Origin: Cryomorphaceae bacterium | GTDB lineage: Bacteria > Bacteroidota > Bacteroidia > Flavobacteriales > Schleiferiaceae | Assembly (NCBI GenBank): GCA_003507115.1 | Contig: DNWN01000014.1 | Span: 10,077-25,453, forward strand | Reading direction: 5' to 3' | Length of the DNA stretch: 15,377 bases | Shown: positions 5,705 to 12,734 of the stretch, piece by piece | How positions within the stretch are numbered: position 1 is the first letter of the stretch | Layout of the letters: every line of letters starts with the position of its first letter | The notes under the pieces: generated by a model | The model's database searches: none | The model's input: the letters and a program-made list of their open reading frames with translations, nothing else | Told to the model about the DNA's origin: nothing | Made by a program: the position numbers and the translations under genes

Positions 5705-7126
5705 ATGAACCGCTTATCTCTCCTTTTTGGCCTCTTTTTTACCCTAGGCCTTTCGGCCCAGACGTTTAAATGCGGCACCCTCAGTCCCGAAGCGCGCGAA
5801 CGCCTCAAGCGCGACATGGAATTCTTAGCTTCAGATGACCTGCAGGGACGTCTCCCCGGCACCGAAGGCGCCAACGAAGCCGTGGCCTACATCATTCGCA
5901 ATTTCCAAGAAGCGGGATTGCGTCCCTTCTTTCCAGGCGGCTTCACTCAGCAATTCAGCGCACCCCGACCCGCACATTTGCCGAAACAAGGCAATTGGAT
6001 TCGCATTCAGGACGACAGTCTTTTTGTGAATTCCGGTACGACGGCAGCCCCGGCATTTGTGCTCTTACCCTACAGCCAAAGCAGCGCCTTGGAGGGCAGT
6101 TCCGTCTACATCCATGCGGGCATCCAAGGCGTGCATTATCAGGGAACGTCTTTGTTGGGACAAATCGTCACCATGGACTGGGAGCTCTCTCCCAAGGACC
6201 AAAAAAAATATTCCGGCCAAACTTCCTTGAGCTCCCGCATTCAAAACGCCAAGCAGGCCGGCGCCAAAGCCATCATTCTACTCGATCGCAAAAACAAGAA
6301 GGGCATTACCCAAATGATGCTGCGCCGTCAGCGCGACCTGGGCATACCCGTTGCTCTGGTCAGCGGGAAAAGATGGGTGCGCAAACTGCGCCGTGCGCAA
6401 AAAGACGTGGGACTGCAGATAACCATCCAGGAGCGTGGCGCGGAAGCCTACAACGTCGCAGGCTTCCTGGACTTGGGACAGCCAACCACCATCGTCGTGG
6501 GGGCCCATTACGACCATGTCGGTCTCGGAAAATGGGGCTCGCGCAATCCTGATGCCGAAGGCCAAGTGCACAATGGCGCGGATGACAACGCGAGCGGAAC
6601 CGCCGTCCTCATGGAACTCGCCCGTGAAGTGAGCCTATACCCCGAGGTGCAGGGCCGCAACATCCTTTTCGTGGCCTTTTCGGCCGAAGAAGACGGTTTG
6701 CTCGGCTCCAAGTACTTTGTCGAAAACTGCCCGGTGCCCGTCCACGACTTTGCCTACATGCTCAACATCGACATGGTGGGCCGTCTAAATCGGGCGGATA
6801 GCCTGATGATCTACGCCACGGGATCCGCCGCCGAGTGGGCCAGCGTCTTGCGTGACATGCCCTGCGATCAATTTGGCATTGAGAACATCCCCGCGCTCTT
6901 TCCGCGCTCGGACCATGCGCCCTTTGTCCGCGCCGGAATCCCCGCCATCATGCTCCACACGGGGTTGCACGAAGACTACCACGGCCCCACCGACGATCTC
7001 GATAAGATTGACATGGACGGGCTCGTCAAGGTGACCGAAGCAGCCCTCGAAATCTTGGAGCGGGCACAGAAACACCCCCGACTTACATTTATCGATATCG
7101 CTCAACGAAGCGAGCGCGTACAATAA
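5705..7126 (+). CDS. Secreted M28-family zinc metallopeptidase with inserted PA-like domain
   Basis: The protein has 473 residues. An N-terminal signal peptide (MNRLSLLFGLFFTLGLSAQ) predicts export, probably to the periplasm or outside. The M28 aminopeptidase core shows all expected di-zinc residues: H268 in AHYDH, D294 in NGADDNASGT, E328 and E329 in SAEEDG (catalytic base and ligand), D356 in NIDMVGR, and H426 in HEDYHGPTDD. About 200 residues between the signal peptide and this core contain a protease-associated (PA)-like insert, seen as QAGAKAIILLD. M28 enzymes usually release N-terminal amino acids from peptides; the substrate here is unknown. There is no T9SS C-terminal sorting domain. 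I chose ATG 5705, 14 bp after lspA, because it begins the signal peptide; longer upstream starts would run into lspA. The stop overlaps gpsA (TAATG). Confidence 0.9.
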   Translation: MNRLSLLFGLFFTLGLSAQTFKCGTLSPEARERLKRDMEFLASDDLQGRLPGTEGANEAVAYIIRNFQEAGLRPFFPGGFTQQFSAPRPAHLPKQGNWIRIQDDSLFVNSGTTAAPAFVLLPYSQSSALEGSSVYIHAGIQGVHYQGTSLLGQIVTMDWELSPKDQKKYSGQTSLSSRIQNAKQAGAKAIILLDRKNKKGITQMMLRRQRDLGIPVALVSGKRWVRKLRRAQKDVGLQITIQERGAEAYNVAGFLDLGQPTTIVVGAHYDHVGLGKWGSRNPDAEGQVHNGADDNASGTAVLMELAREVSLYPEVQGRNILFVAFSAEEDGLLGSKYFVENCPVPVHDFAYMLNIDMVGRLNRADSLMIYATGSAAEWASVLRDMPCDQFGIENIPALFPRSDHAPFVRAGIPAIMLHTGLHEDYHGPTDDLDKIDMDGLVKVTEAALEILERAQKHPRLTFIDIAQRSERVQ

Positions 7127-8121
7127 TGGGAAAAAATCCATCCATTGCGGTTTTGGGGAGTGGCTCTTGGGCGACCGCCCTGGTCAAAATTCTCTCGCAG
7201 AACAACGACCGTGTGGGTTGGTGGGTGCGCAGCGATGAGGCGATTTTACATGTCCAAATTCATCACCACAACCCCAAGTATCTCTCTGAGGTCGAATTGG
7301 ATGTGGAAAAATTAGACATGGATAGCGATATCCGTGCGGTAGCCGAAGAAGCGGACATTTTGGTCTTGGCCATCCCCTCTGCATTTTTGGCGGAAGCGAT
7401 TGAGCCCATTCGTGACCTCTTGCCATCCAAAAATGTGTTTTCAGCCGTCAAGGGCATCGTTCCCCAAACCTACCAAATTGTTGGGGAGTTTCTCCACGAC
7501 AGCTTTGGGTTGAGTTACCAACAGTTCGGGGCCATCCTTGGGCCCTGCCATGCAGAAGAGGTCGCCCTGGAGCGCTTATCCTATTTGACCATTGCCTCCC
7601 AGAATGACCAGTTGGCCCGAATCATGGCCAAGAAAGTCAGCGGCCCGGCCATTCAAACCAATTGCACCGACGATATCTACGGCACGGAATACGCTTCGGT
7701 GCTCAAGAACATTTATGCCATCGCTGCAGGAATTTGCCATGGATTAGGCTATGGCGACAACTTCCAGGCTGTGCTCGTGAGCAACGCCCTGGTGGAAATG
7801 AAGCGCTTCATTAAGGCAGTGGAGCCGATGAAGCGCGATATTTCACGCACGGCCTATTCGGGGGATCTGTTTGTGACGATGTACTCACCCTTTTCACGAA
7901 ACCGCACACTCGGAAACCTCATTGGCAAGGGATACACCGTGCGCAGTGCCATGTTGGAAATGAGCATGGTGGCCGAAGGATACTACGCCGCCAAGCTGAT
8001 TCGCGACGTCAAAAAATCCAAAGAGGTTCGCATGCCCATTGCCGCAGCTGTCTATAAAATCTTGTACGAAGGAAAGTCCGCGAAAAAAGTGATTCGAGAG
8101 TTATCCGAAAAACTCAAATAG
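7126..8121 (+). CDS. gpsA: NAD(P)-dependent glycerol-3-phosphate dehydrogenase
   Basis: This 331-residue cytoplasmic enzyme reduces dihydroxyacetone phosphate to sn-glycerol 3-phosphate, the backbone precursor of membrane phospholipids. The N-terminal Rossmann fold carries the nucleotide loop VLGSGSWAT (residues 9-17), followed by ILVLAIPS and SAVKG (106-110). The C-terminal helical domain has GPCHAEEVA (139-147), the active-site lysine in [15 protein letters not shown] (K194), and SRNRTLG (257-263), which contacts substrate and cofactor. Length matches the family. The variant GPCHAEEV, in place of the E. coli-like GPSFAxEV, is the form I associate with Bacteroidota. The ATG at 7126 overlaps the TAA of the M28 peptidase gene, so the two are probably translated together, though no functional tie between them is obvious. 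Confidence 0.95.
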   Translation: MGKNPSIAVLGSGSWATALVKILSQNNDRVGWWVRSDEAILHVQIHHHNPKYLSEVELDVEKLDMDSDIRAVAEEADILVLAIPSAFLAEAIEPIRDLLPSKNVFSAVKGIVPQTYQIVGEFLHDSFGLSYQQFGAILGPCHAEEVALERLSYLTIASQNDQLARIMAKKVSGPAIQTNCTDDIYGTEYASVLKNIYAIAAGICHGLGYGDNFQAVLVSNALVEMKRFIKAVEPMKRDISRTAYSGDLFVTMYSPFSRNRTLGNLIGKGYTVRSAMLEMSMVAEGYYAAKLIRDVKKSKEVRMPIAAAVYKILYEGKSAKKVIRELSEKLK

Positions 8122-8136
8122 CCACTCGGGGCTTTG

Positions 8137-8144
8137 TACTTTTA
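8137..8144 (+). promoter_or_regulatory. Possible -7 box upstream of tatA
   Basis: TACTTTTA differs from TAnnTTTG in its last base and lies 20 bases before the tatA ATG, within the 43 bp gap after gpsA. No -33 element is clear and no terminator separates gpsA from tatA, so this could be an internal promoter or nothing. Confidence 0.25.
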
Positions 8145-8164
8145 CTCCCACTAATCGCAAGAAC

Positions 8165-8350
8165 ATGGCATTAAGCATATTTTTGGGCATGATTGGCCCT
8201 TGGCAAATCGTTTTGATCGTGGCATTGGTTCTTTTGCTTTTTGGAGGTCGTAAAATTCCTGAGTTGATGAAAGGCTTGGGCGGTGGCGTCAAGGAGTTCA
8301 AGAAAGCACTGAAAGAAGACGAAGACGATACGTCCAAGGACAAAGAGTGA
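8165..8350 (+). CDS. tatA: Twin-arginine translocase subunit TatA
   Basis: This 61-residue protein has the standard TatA layout: a short N-terminal tail, one membrane segment (about residues 11-27, ending LVLLLFGG), the hinge and amphipathic helix [13 protein letters not shown] (27-39) continuing to [12 protein letters not shown], and an acidic C-terminus rich in D, E and K. TatA oligomers form the pore component of the Tat pathway, which exports folded proteins across the inner membrane. The tatC gene is not in this window. The short length is usual for Bacteroidota. ATG 8165 gives the expected N-terminus. Its TGA overlaps the GTG start of gatA, so a membrane-transport subunit and a tRNA amidotransferase subunit share a message. 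Confidence 0.93.
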   Translation: MALSIFLGMIGPWQIVLIVALVLLLFGGRKIPELMKGLGGGVKEFKKALKEDEDDTSKDKE

Positions 8351-9762
8351 TCTACCCTTCGATTGAGTCCCTACACTCGGCTTTGCATGCCGGACAGACC
8401 TCCTGTGCCGAATTGGTAAAGGAAGCGCTTCAGCGCGCCGAAGAAAAAGCCGATCTCAACATTTTTATTGAACTCTTTCCCGAAACGGCTCGCGCCCAGG
8501 CCCGAGCGGTCGATGCCAAATTAGCCGCGGGAACAGCCGGCCCGCTCGCTGGGGTGACTATTGCCCTCAAAGACAACCTGTGCTTCAAGGGGCATGGCGT
8601 CAGTGCGGGCTCGAACATGCTCCGCGGCTTCGAATCCCAATTCACCGCTACGGTCGTTCAAAGATTGATCGATGCCGATGCCATCATCCTAGGGCGCACG
8701 GGGTGTGACGAGTTCGCCATGGGCTCCTCCAATGAAACCTCGGCCTACGGACCGGTCAAAAACCCGGTCGATCCTTCCCTGACGCCAGGGGGCTCTTCGG
8801 GTGGCTCCGCCGCCGCTGTGGCTGCAGGCATCTGCCACGCCGCTTTGGGGTCAGACACCGGCGGATCCATTCGCCAGCCCGCCGCCTTTACGGGCACCTA
8901 TGGGGTCAAGCCTACGTATGGCCGCGTATCCCGCCATGGCGTGATTGCCTACGCCTCGTCCTTTGACCAAGTTGGGCCCTTCGCGCGCTCCTTGGACGAC
9001 TTAGCGCGAATCACCGAGGTGATCTCAGGCGCCGATGCCTTCGACACGACGTGTTCCGAACGTCCCGTGCCCGCCATGGGGCCCATTCCTGCAGAACGGC
9101 CCTTCACCTTTGGCTACTATAAGGAAGTATTGGACAACCCCGCCCTAGACGCGGAAATCCGCCAGTACTTCTTTGACCGCGTCGACCAATTGAAGGCCGC
9201 GGGACACCGCGTCGAAGCGCTGGATTTTCCCTATTTGGATGCCTTAGTGCCCATTTACTATATCCTCACCACGGCGGAAGCGAGCTCCAACCTTGCCCGC
9301 TACGACGGCGTGCACATTGGCCACCGAAGTGAGAAGGCGACGGATCTCGAGTCGCTCTACAAAAAGTCTCGCTCCGAGGGCTTTGGCGAAGAAGTACAAC
9401 GCCGCATCTTGCTGGGAACCTTCGTCCTGAGCGCCGGCTACTTTGACGCGTTTTATGGCAAGGCACAGAAAGCCCGCCGCGTGGTTCGCGATGCCACCCT
9501 CGAGGCCTTGACCCAGGTCGATGCCCTCATCGGGCCCACCACACCCCACACCGCGTTCCCGCTAGGCCAGGAATACACGGACCCTACCGTGCTCTACTTA
9601 GAAGACATTTTTACGGTTCAAGCCCCCATCGCCGGCATCCCGGCTATGAACATTCCCGCGGGTCCTCATTCAAATGGCCTGCCTTTTGGTATGCAAATCA
9701 TGGCGGGTCCGTTTGATGAACCCAAACTGTTCCAGGCCGCTCACATTTTAGACTGCCTGTAA
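8347..9762 (+). CDS. gatA: Aspartyl/glutamyl-tRNA amidotransferase subunit A
   Basis: This 471-residue amidase-signature protein is the glutaminase subunit of GatCAB, which converts misacylated Glu-tRNA-Gln (and Asp-tRNA-Asn) to the correct amides, releasing ammonia from glutamine. The Ser-cisSer-Lys triad is intact: K75 in ALKDN, S150 in PGGSSGGS, and S174 in DTGGSIR. Spacing agrees with the well-studied S. aureus enzyme (79, 154, 178) shifted by four. The C-terminal MNIPAG motif and length are also typical. gatB and gatC are not nearby in the window, which is common when the subunits are dispersed. The start is a GTG at 8347 overlapping the tatA stop (GTGA); no other start fits the N-terminus. 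The stop overlaps the next gene (TAATG). Confidence 0.96.
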   Translation: MIYPSIESLHSALHAGQTSCAELVKEALQRAEEKADLNIFIELFPETARAQARAVDAKLAAGTAGPLAGVTIALKDNLCFKGHGVSAGSNMLRGFESQFTATVVQRLIDADAIILGRTGCDEFAMGSSNETSAYGPVKNPVDPSLTPGGSSGGSAAAVAAGICHAALGSDTGGSIRQPAAFTGTYGVKPTYGRVSRHGVIAYASSFDQVGPFARSLDDLARITEVISGADAFDTTCSERPVPAMGPIPAERPFTFGYYKEVLDNPALDAEIRQYFFDRVDQLKAAGHRVEALDFPYLDALVPIYYILTTAEASSNLARYDGVHIGHRSEKATDLESLYKKSRSEGFGEEVQRRILLGTFVLSAGYFDAFYGKAQKARRVVRDATLEALTQVDALIGPTTPHTAFPLGQEYTDPTVLYLEDIFTVQAPIAGIPAMNIPAGPHSNGLPFGMQIMAGPFDEPKLFQAAHILDCL

Positions 9763-11015
9763 TGCCTCGCTTCTTCCTTTTTTTGGCCTTGACCTTGACG
9801 ATGTCCATGTTTGGACACGGGGGAGATAGCTTAGTGCCCAAATTCCCCCTCGCCAACAAAGCTGACTCCCTCTATGCGCGTTGGTTGACCAGCCGAGCGG
9901 AACAAACCTTCGTCCACCACGCCATCAAAGGGGTAGACACCGCCGCAGCGGATATTTTAGGTGTCTCCGATGCTGTGATCGCCCAGCGTTTGGCGACGCT
10001 TGATCAGCGGTCCCCCATGGACTTGCGCTTCACGCCCGACGTCAAGAATTCCATCCAGTTTTATTTGGGTCGTCGCAAGGAATTCCTCGGGCGAGTCATC
10101 GGGCGATCCACCTACTATTTCCCGATTTTCGAGGCGGCCTTGGACCGCTATAACATGCCGATGGAGCTCAAGTACTTGCCCATCATCGAAAGTGCTATGA
10201 ATCCCTCCGCCACGAGTCCCGTCGGCGCCAAAGGCTTGTGGCAGTTCATGTATGCCACCGGAAAATTGCAAGGACTCGAAATCAGCTCCTACGTAGACGA
10301 GCGAATGGACCCGGTCAAAAGCACCGATGCAGCATGCCGCTATTTGAAGAAAATGTTTGACATGTTTGGCAGCTGGGAAATGGCTTTGGCCGCGTACAAT
10401 GCGGGGCCGGGCAATGTCTCCAAAGCCATTCGGTATTCGGGCGGCAAAACGACCTATTGGGAAATCCGTCCCTTCCTACCCCGAGAAACGCGCAACTACG
10501 TGCCGGCCTACATCGCCGCCGTCTATGCCATGAACTACGCCGGACTACACGGGGTGCGGGCAGAAATGCCTCCCACCACCTTCTTTGATGTCGACACCAT
10601 TAATGCCACGGAGCCCGTGGGCCTCTACGATATCGCCCAAGTATTGTCCATTGATAGCACGCTGATCACCGTCTTGAACCCCCAGTACAAGTTGCAACAC
10701 GTTCCTGGACCAAAAGATGGAAAAATCTACAGCTTTGTCATCCCAAAAGCAGCTATCCCCGCGTACGTGGCCTTTGCGGACACCCTATACGCCACAACGG
10801 CCCATCGACTTAAGAAAGCCCCCCTTCCTCCGCCAACTCAAGTTGCCAGCAACACATCCTCGGGGGGTAGCGGCCGATACCATACCGTGCGCTCCGGGGA
10901 CACACTCGGGGCCATTGCCAAAAAATACGGAGTGCGCGTCTCGGACCTCCAACGCTGGAATGGTCTTCGTGGCACCACGATCCGCATTGGCCAAAAACTC
11001 AAAGTGCGCGGATGA
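9762..11015 (+). CDS. LysM-containing lytic murein transglycosylase (MltD-like)
   Basis: The 417-residue protein has an N-terminal hydrophobic signal peptide (about residues 1-20) and no obvious lipobox cysteine, so it is probably periplasmic. An SLT (goose-lysozyme-like) catalytic domain spans about 125-265: the general-acid glutamate is E143 in YLPIIESAMNPSA, followed by GAKGLWQFM (155-163), AYNAGPGNV (211-219) and ETRNYVPAY (242-250). These enzymes cleave peptidoglycan to 1,6-anhydro-muropeptides. Residues about 285-330 (GLYDIAQVLSIDSTLITVLNP) look like a degenerate LysM repeat. A proline/serine-rich linker leads to one clear LysM domain at 373-415 (HTVRSGDTLGAIAKKYGV). This is MltD architecture, though E. 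coli MltD is a lipoprotein. The start overlaps the gatA stop (TAATG), and its own stop overlaps the DUF4837 gene. Confidence 0.93.
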   Translation: MPRFFLFLALTLTMSMFGHGGDSLVPKFPLANKADSLYARWLTSRAEQTFVHHAIKGVDTAAADILGVSDAVIAQRLATLDQRSPMDLRFTPDVKNSIQFYLGRRKEFLGRVIGRSTYYFPIFEAALDRYNMPMELKYLPIIESAMNPSATSPVGAKGLWQFMYATGKLQGLEISSYVDERMDPVKSTDAACRYLKKMFDMFGSWEMALAAYNAGPGNVSKAIRYSGGKTTYWEIRPFLPRETRNYVPAYIAAVYAMNYAGLHGVRAEMPPTTFFDVDTINATEPVGLYDIAQVLSIDSTLITVLNPQYKLQHVPGPKDGKIYSFVIPKAAIPAYVAFADTLYATTAHRLKKAPLPPPTQVASNTSSGGSGRYHTVRSGDTLGAIAKKYGVRVSDLQRWNGLRGTTIRIGQKLKVRG

Positions 11016-12013
11016 TGCGGTTCGGGTGCATCCTTCTCCTCGCCGCCCTTCTGGGAGTGGCTTGCCAGTCGGAGCCTCAAACGGCCGAAGCCCGAGCCTT
11101 AGCTCGCAAACACAACCTTCCGAGCAGCAATGGCACCCACAATGAACTCACCCTTTTCTGTGATCGAGACCTATGGGAAGAGGAGCTGGGCGTCTTGCTT
11201 TTAGAGCACTTGGCCAAACCCATGGACGGCCTGCCCATGGCCGAACCCCATTTTGACCTCTCGCGCATTGATCAAGACGCCGTTTCCTCCCTGACCAAGC
11301 GATCCAAGAGCATACTCACCCTGGCCATTATTCCGGATTCAAGCAGCACCTTGGTCCTCAAGAATCTCTGGGCCGAACCGCAACTCGTCGTAGCCATCAT
11401 TGCTCCCACCCAAGAGGCCTTGATTCAGCGCGTGAAGGCCAGTTTGCCCGAGGTGATCGCCCGATTTGATGCCCACGATGCGGAAGTCCTTGCCCGGCGT
11501 ATCGCCTCCAACCAAAGTGCCACCATTGCGCCTTCCTTGGCCCAATTTGGCCTCGCATCCATGGTGCTTCCCAAAGGCTTCAAGACCACCCTGCAAGAAG
11601 ATGGATTGGCCATCTTGCGGGAAGACACGAAAAAAAGCATTCAGTATTTGCTAGCCTGGGAGCAGCCTTGGGACGGGGAGCAGGATCCAAGCCAAGCGAT
11701 ATTGACGCGCCAAAACGAACTCCTAAGCCGCTACTTCGAAGGCACCCAGGATGGGAGCCATCTCGCTATTGAGCCCCGCATCCCTGTGGTTCAAAACTAT
11801 GAGGAACTCGGCGGCACCTTCGCCTACCTCTCGCGAGGGCAGTTCCGCACCGAGGGGGGCTTTGGCGGCGGTCCCTTTGTCACCTACTCCTACGTGGACG
11901 AAGCACATGGACGGGTCTTGAGCATGACCTATTTGGTCTACGCGCCCAGCATGAAGAAGCGCAAAGTGATGATGGAACTCGAGTCCTCGCTGCGCTCGGT
12001 ACGCCTCCGCTGA
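11012..12013 (+). CDS. DUF4837-family lipoprotein
   Basis: This 333-residue protein starts with a basic residue, a hydrophobic stretch and a lipobox-like LLGVAC with C18 as the likely lipidation site, so it is predicted to be a membrane-anchored lipoprotein processed by LspA. The mature part resembles DUF4837, a Bacteroidota family of unknown function. Recognisable segments include GTHNELTLFCD near the N-terminus, a repeated-looking IQYLLAWEQPW region, and a C-terminal YSYVDEAHGRVLSMTYLVYAPSMKKR. No catalytic motif is evident. The start overlaps the mltD-like gene (ATGATG; ATG 11012, alternative 11015), so it is translationally coupled to a peptidoglycan lyase. A role in cell-wall turnover is a reasonable inference, but it rests on context only. 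It is the last gene of the plus-strand cluster. Confidence 0.85.
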   Translation: MMRFGCILLLAALLGVACQSEPQTAEARALARKHNLPSSNGTHNELTLFCDRDLWEEELGVLLLEHLAKPMDGLPMAEPHFDLSRIDQDAVSSLTKRSKSILTLAIIPDSSSTLVLKNLWAEPQLVVAIIAPTQEALIQRVKASLPEVIARFDAHDAEVLARRIASNQSATIAPSLAQFGLASMVLPKGFKTTLQEDGLAILREDTKKSIQYLLAWEQPWDGEQDPSQAILTRQNELLSRYFEGTQDGSHLAIEPRIPVVQNYEELGGTFAYLSRGQFRTEGGFGGGPFVTYSYVDEAHGRVLSMTYLVYAPSMKKRKVMMELESSLRSVRLR

Positions 12014-12020
12014 GGTCCGC

Positions 12021-12734
12021 TCAAGCAGAAAGGCCCCGAAGAATCTCCAGGCTGTGAATTTCCCCCATGCCGGGATGATGCCACCGAAGGCCCGTCAAAA
12101 AACCATCCAACAATTCGTTGCGGAGCCCCTTGTTCGGAATCTGACTGGGGTCCGCAAACCAACCCATAAGCGCCCGCGTGGTTTCTGGCGAAAGTCCTTC
12201 GGGATGGAGCAATGGGGCCGGGGCGCAGAGTCCTTCACGCAGATCAAAGGCCCAGCCCTCCACATAATGGGAGGGGTCCAAGGCAAATCCAAGATGATGC
12301 GCCACCACAGCCAACAATTCCACAGCGGCCATCGCCCAGGAAGACTTCGGCTGATCCCAGCGTTCCAACATCTCCTGTACGTCATCATAAAAGTCCGGAG
12401 TGCTATCACCCGTCTTCAGTGTTTTCAGCAATACCTCCGCCGCAAAGAGGCATAGGGTTTGGCCCACTGGGTCGCGTTGAATGCGGTTCCACAGTGGCGT
12501 GGCACGAACATCCGAGATTTTTTCCAAATGTCCCTTGTCCCGGTGTGTGACCACGGCTTCCAGCGCCGTCATCGGCAAGAGCAACGCGGGGCGCCAGCCC
12601 GAACGCCCACTTCGAACACTATGTACCATGTAGGATTGAATGCCAAAGGGGCGGGTCCAAAGCTTGAGAATATGAGCTTTGTCGCCATAGGCGATTTTCC
12701 CGAGCATCAGCGCTTGAACACTGTGGGTGCTCAT
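12021..12734 (-). CDS. recO: DNA repair protein RecO
   Basis: This 237-residue protein has an N-terminal OB-fold (roughly residues 1-80), recognisable by the start HSVQALMLGKIAYGDKAHIL, FGIQSYMVHSVRSGRSG and LLPMTALEAVV. A helical C-terminal domain follows, containing FAAEVLLKTL and ending in HSLEILRGL. RecO works with RecF and RecR to load RecA onto SSB-coated gaps and can anneal strands. The four-cysteine zinc motif of many RecO proteins is absent, which is usual in Bacteroidota. I chose ATG 12734 because it begins the family N-terminus and overlaps the porZ stop (ATGA); an upstream in-frame ATG at 12800 would sit well inside porZ. The 3' end lies 7 bp from the convergent DUF4837 gene with no visible terminator. 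Confidence 0.93.
   Translation of the reverse strand: MSTHSVQALMLGKIAYGDKAHILKLWTRPFGIQSYMVHSVRSGRSGWRPALLLPMTALEAVVTHRDKGHLEKISDVRATPLWNRIQRDPVGQTLCLFAAEVLLKTLKTGDSTPDFYDDVQEMLERWDQPKSSWAMAAVELLAVVAHHLGFALDPSHYVEGWAFDLREGLCAPAPLLHPEGLSPETTRALMGWFADPSQIPNKGLRNELLDGFLTGLRWHHPGMGEIHSLEILRGLSA

Noticed and set aside
5995..6552. 185-codon plus-strand frame inside the M28 peptidase gene
   Set aside because: The overlapping peptidase frame holds all zinc ligands. The alternative translation is low-complexity and basic, typical of an out-of-frame reading.
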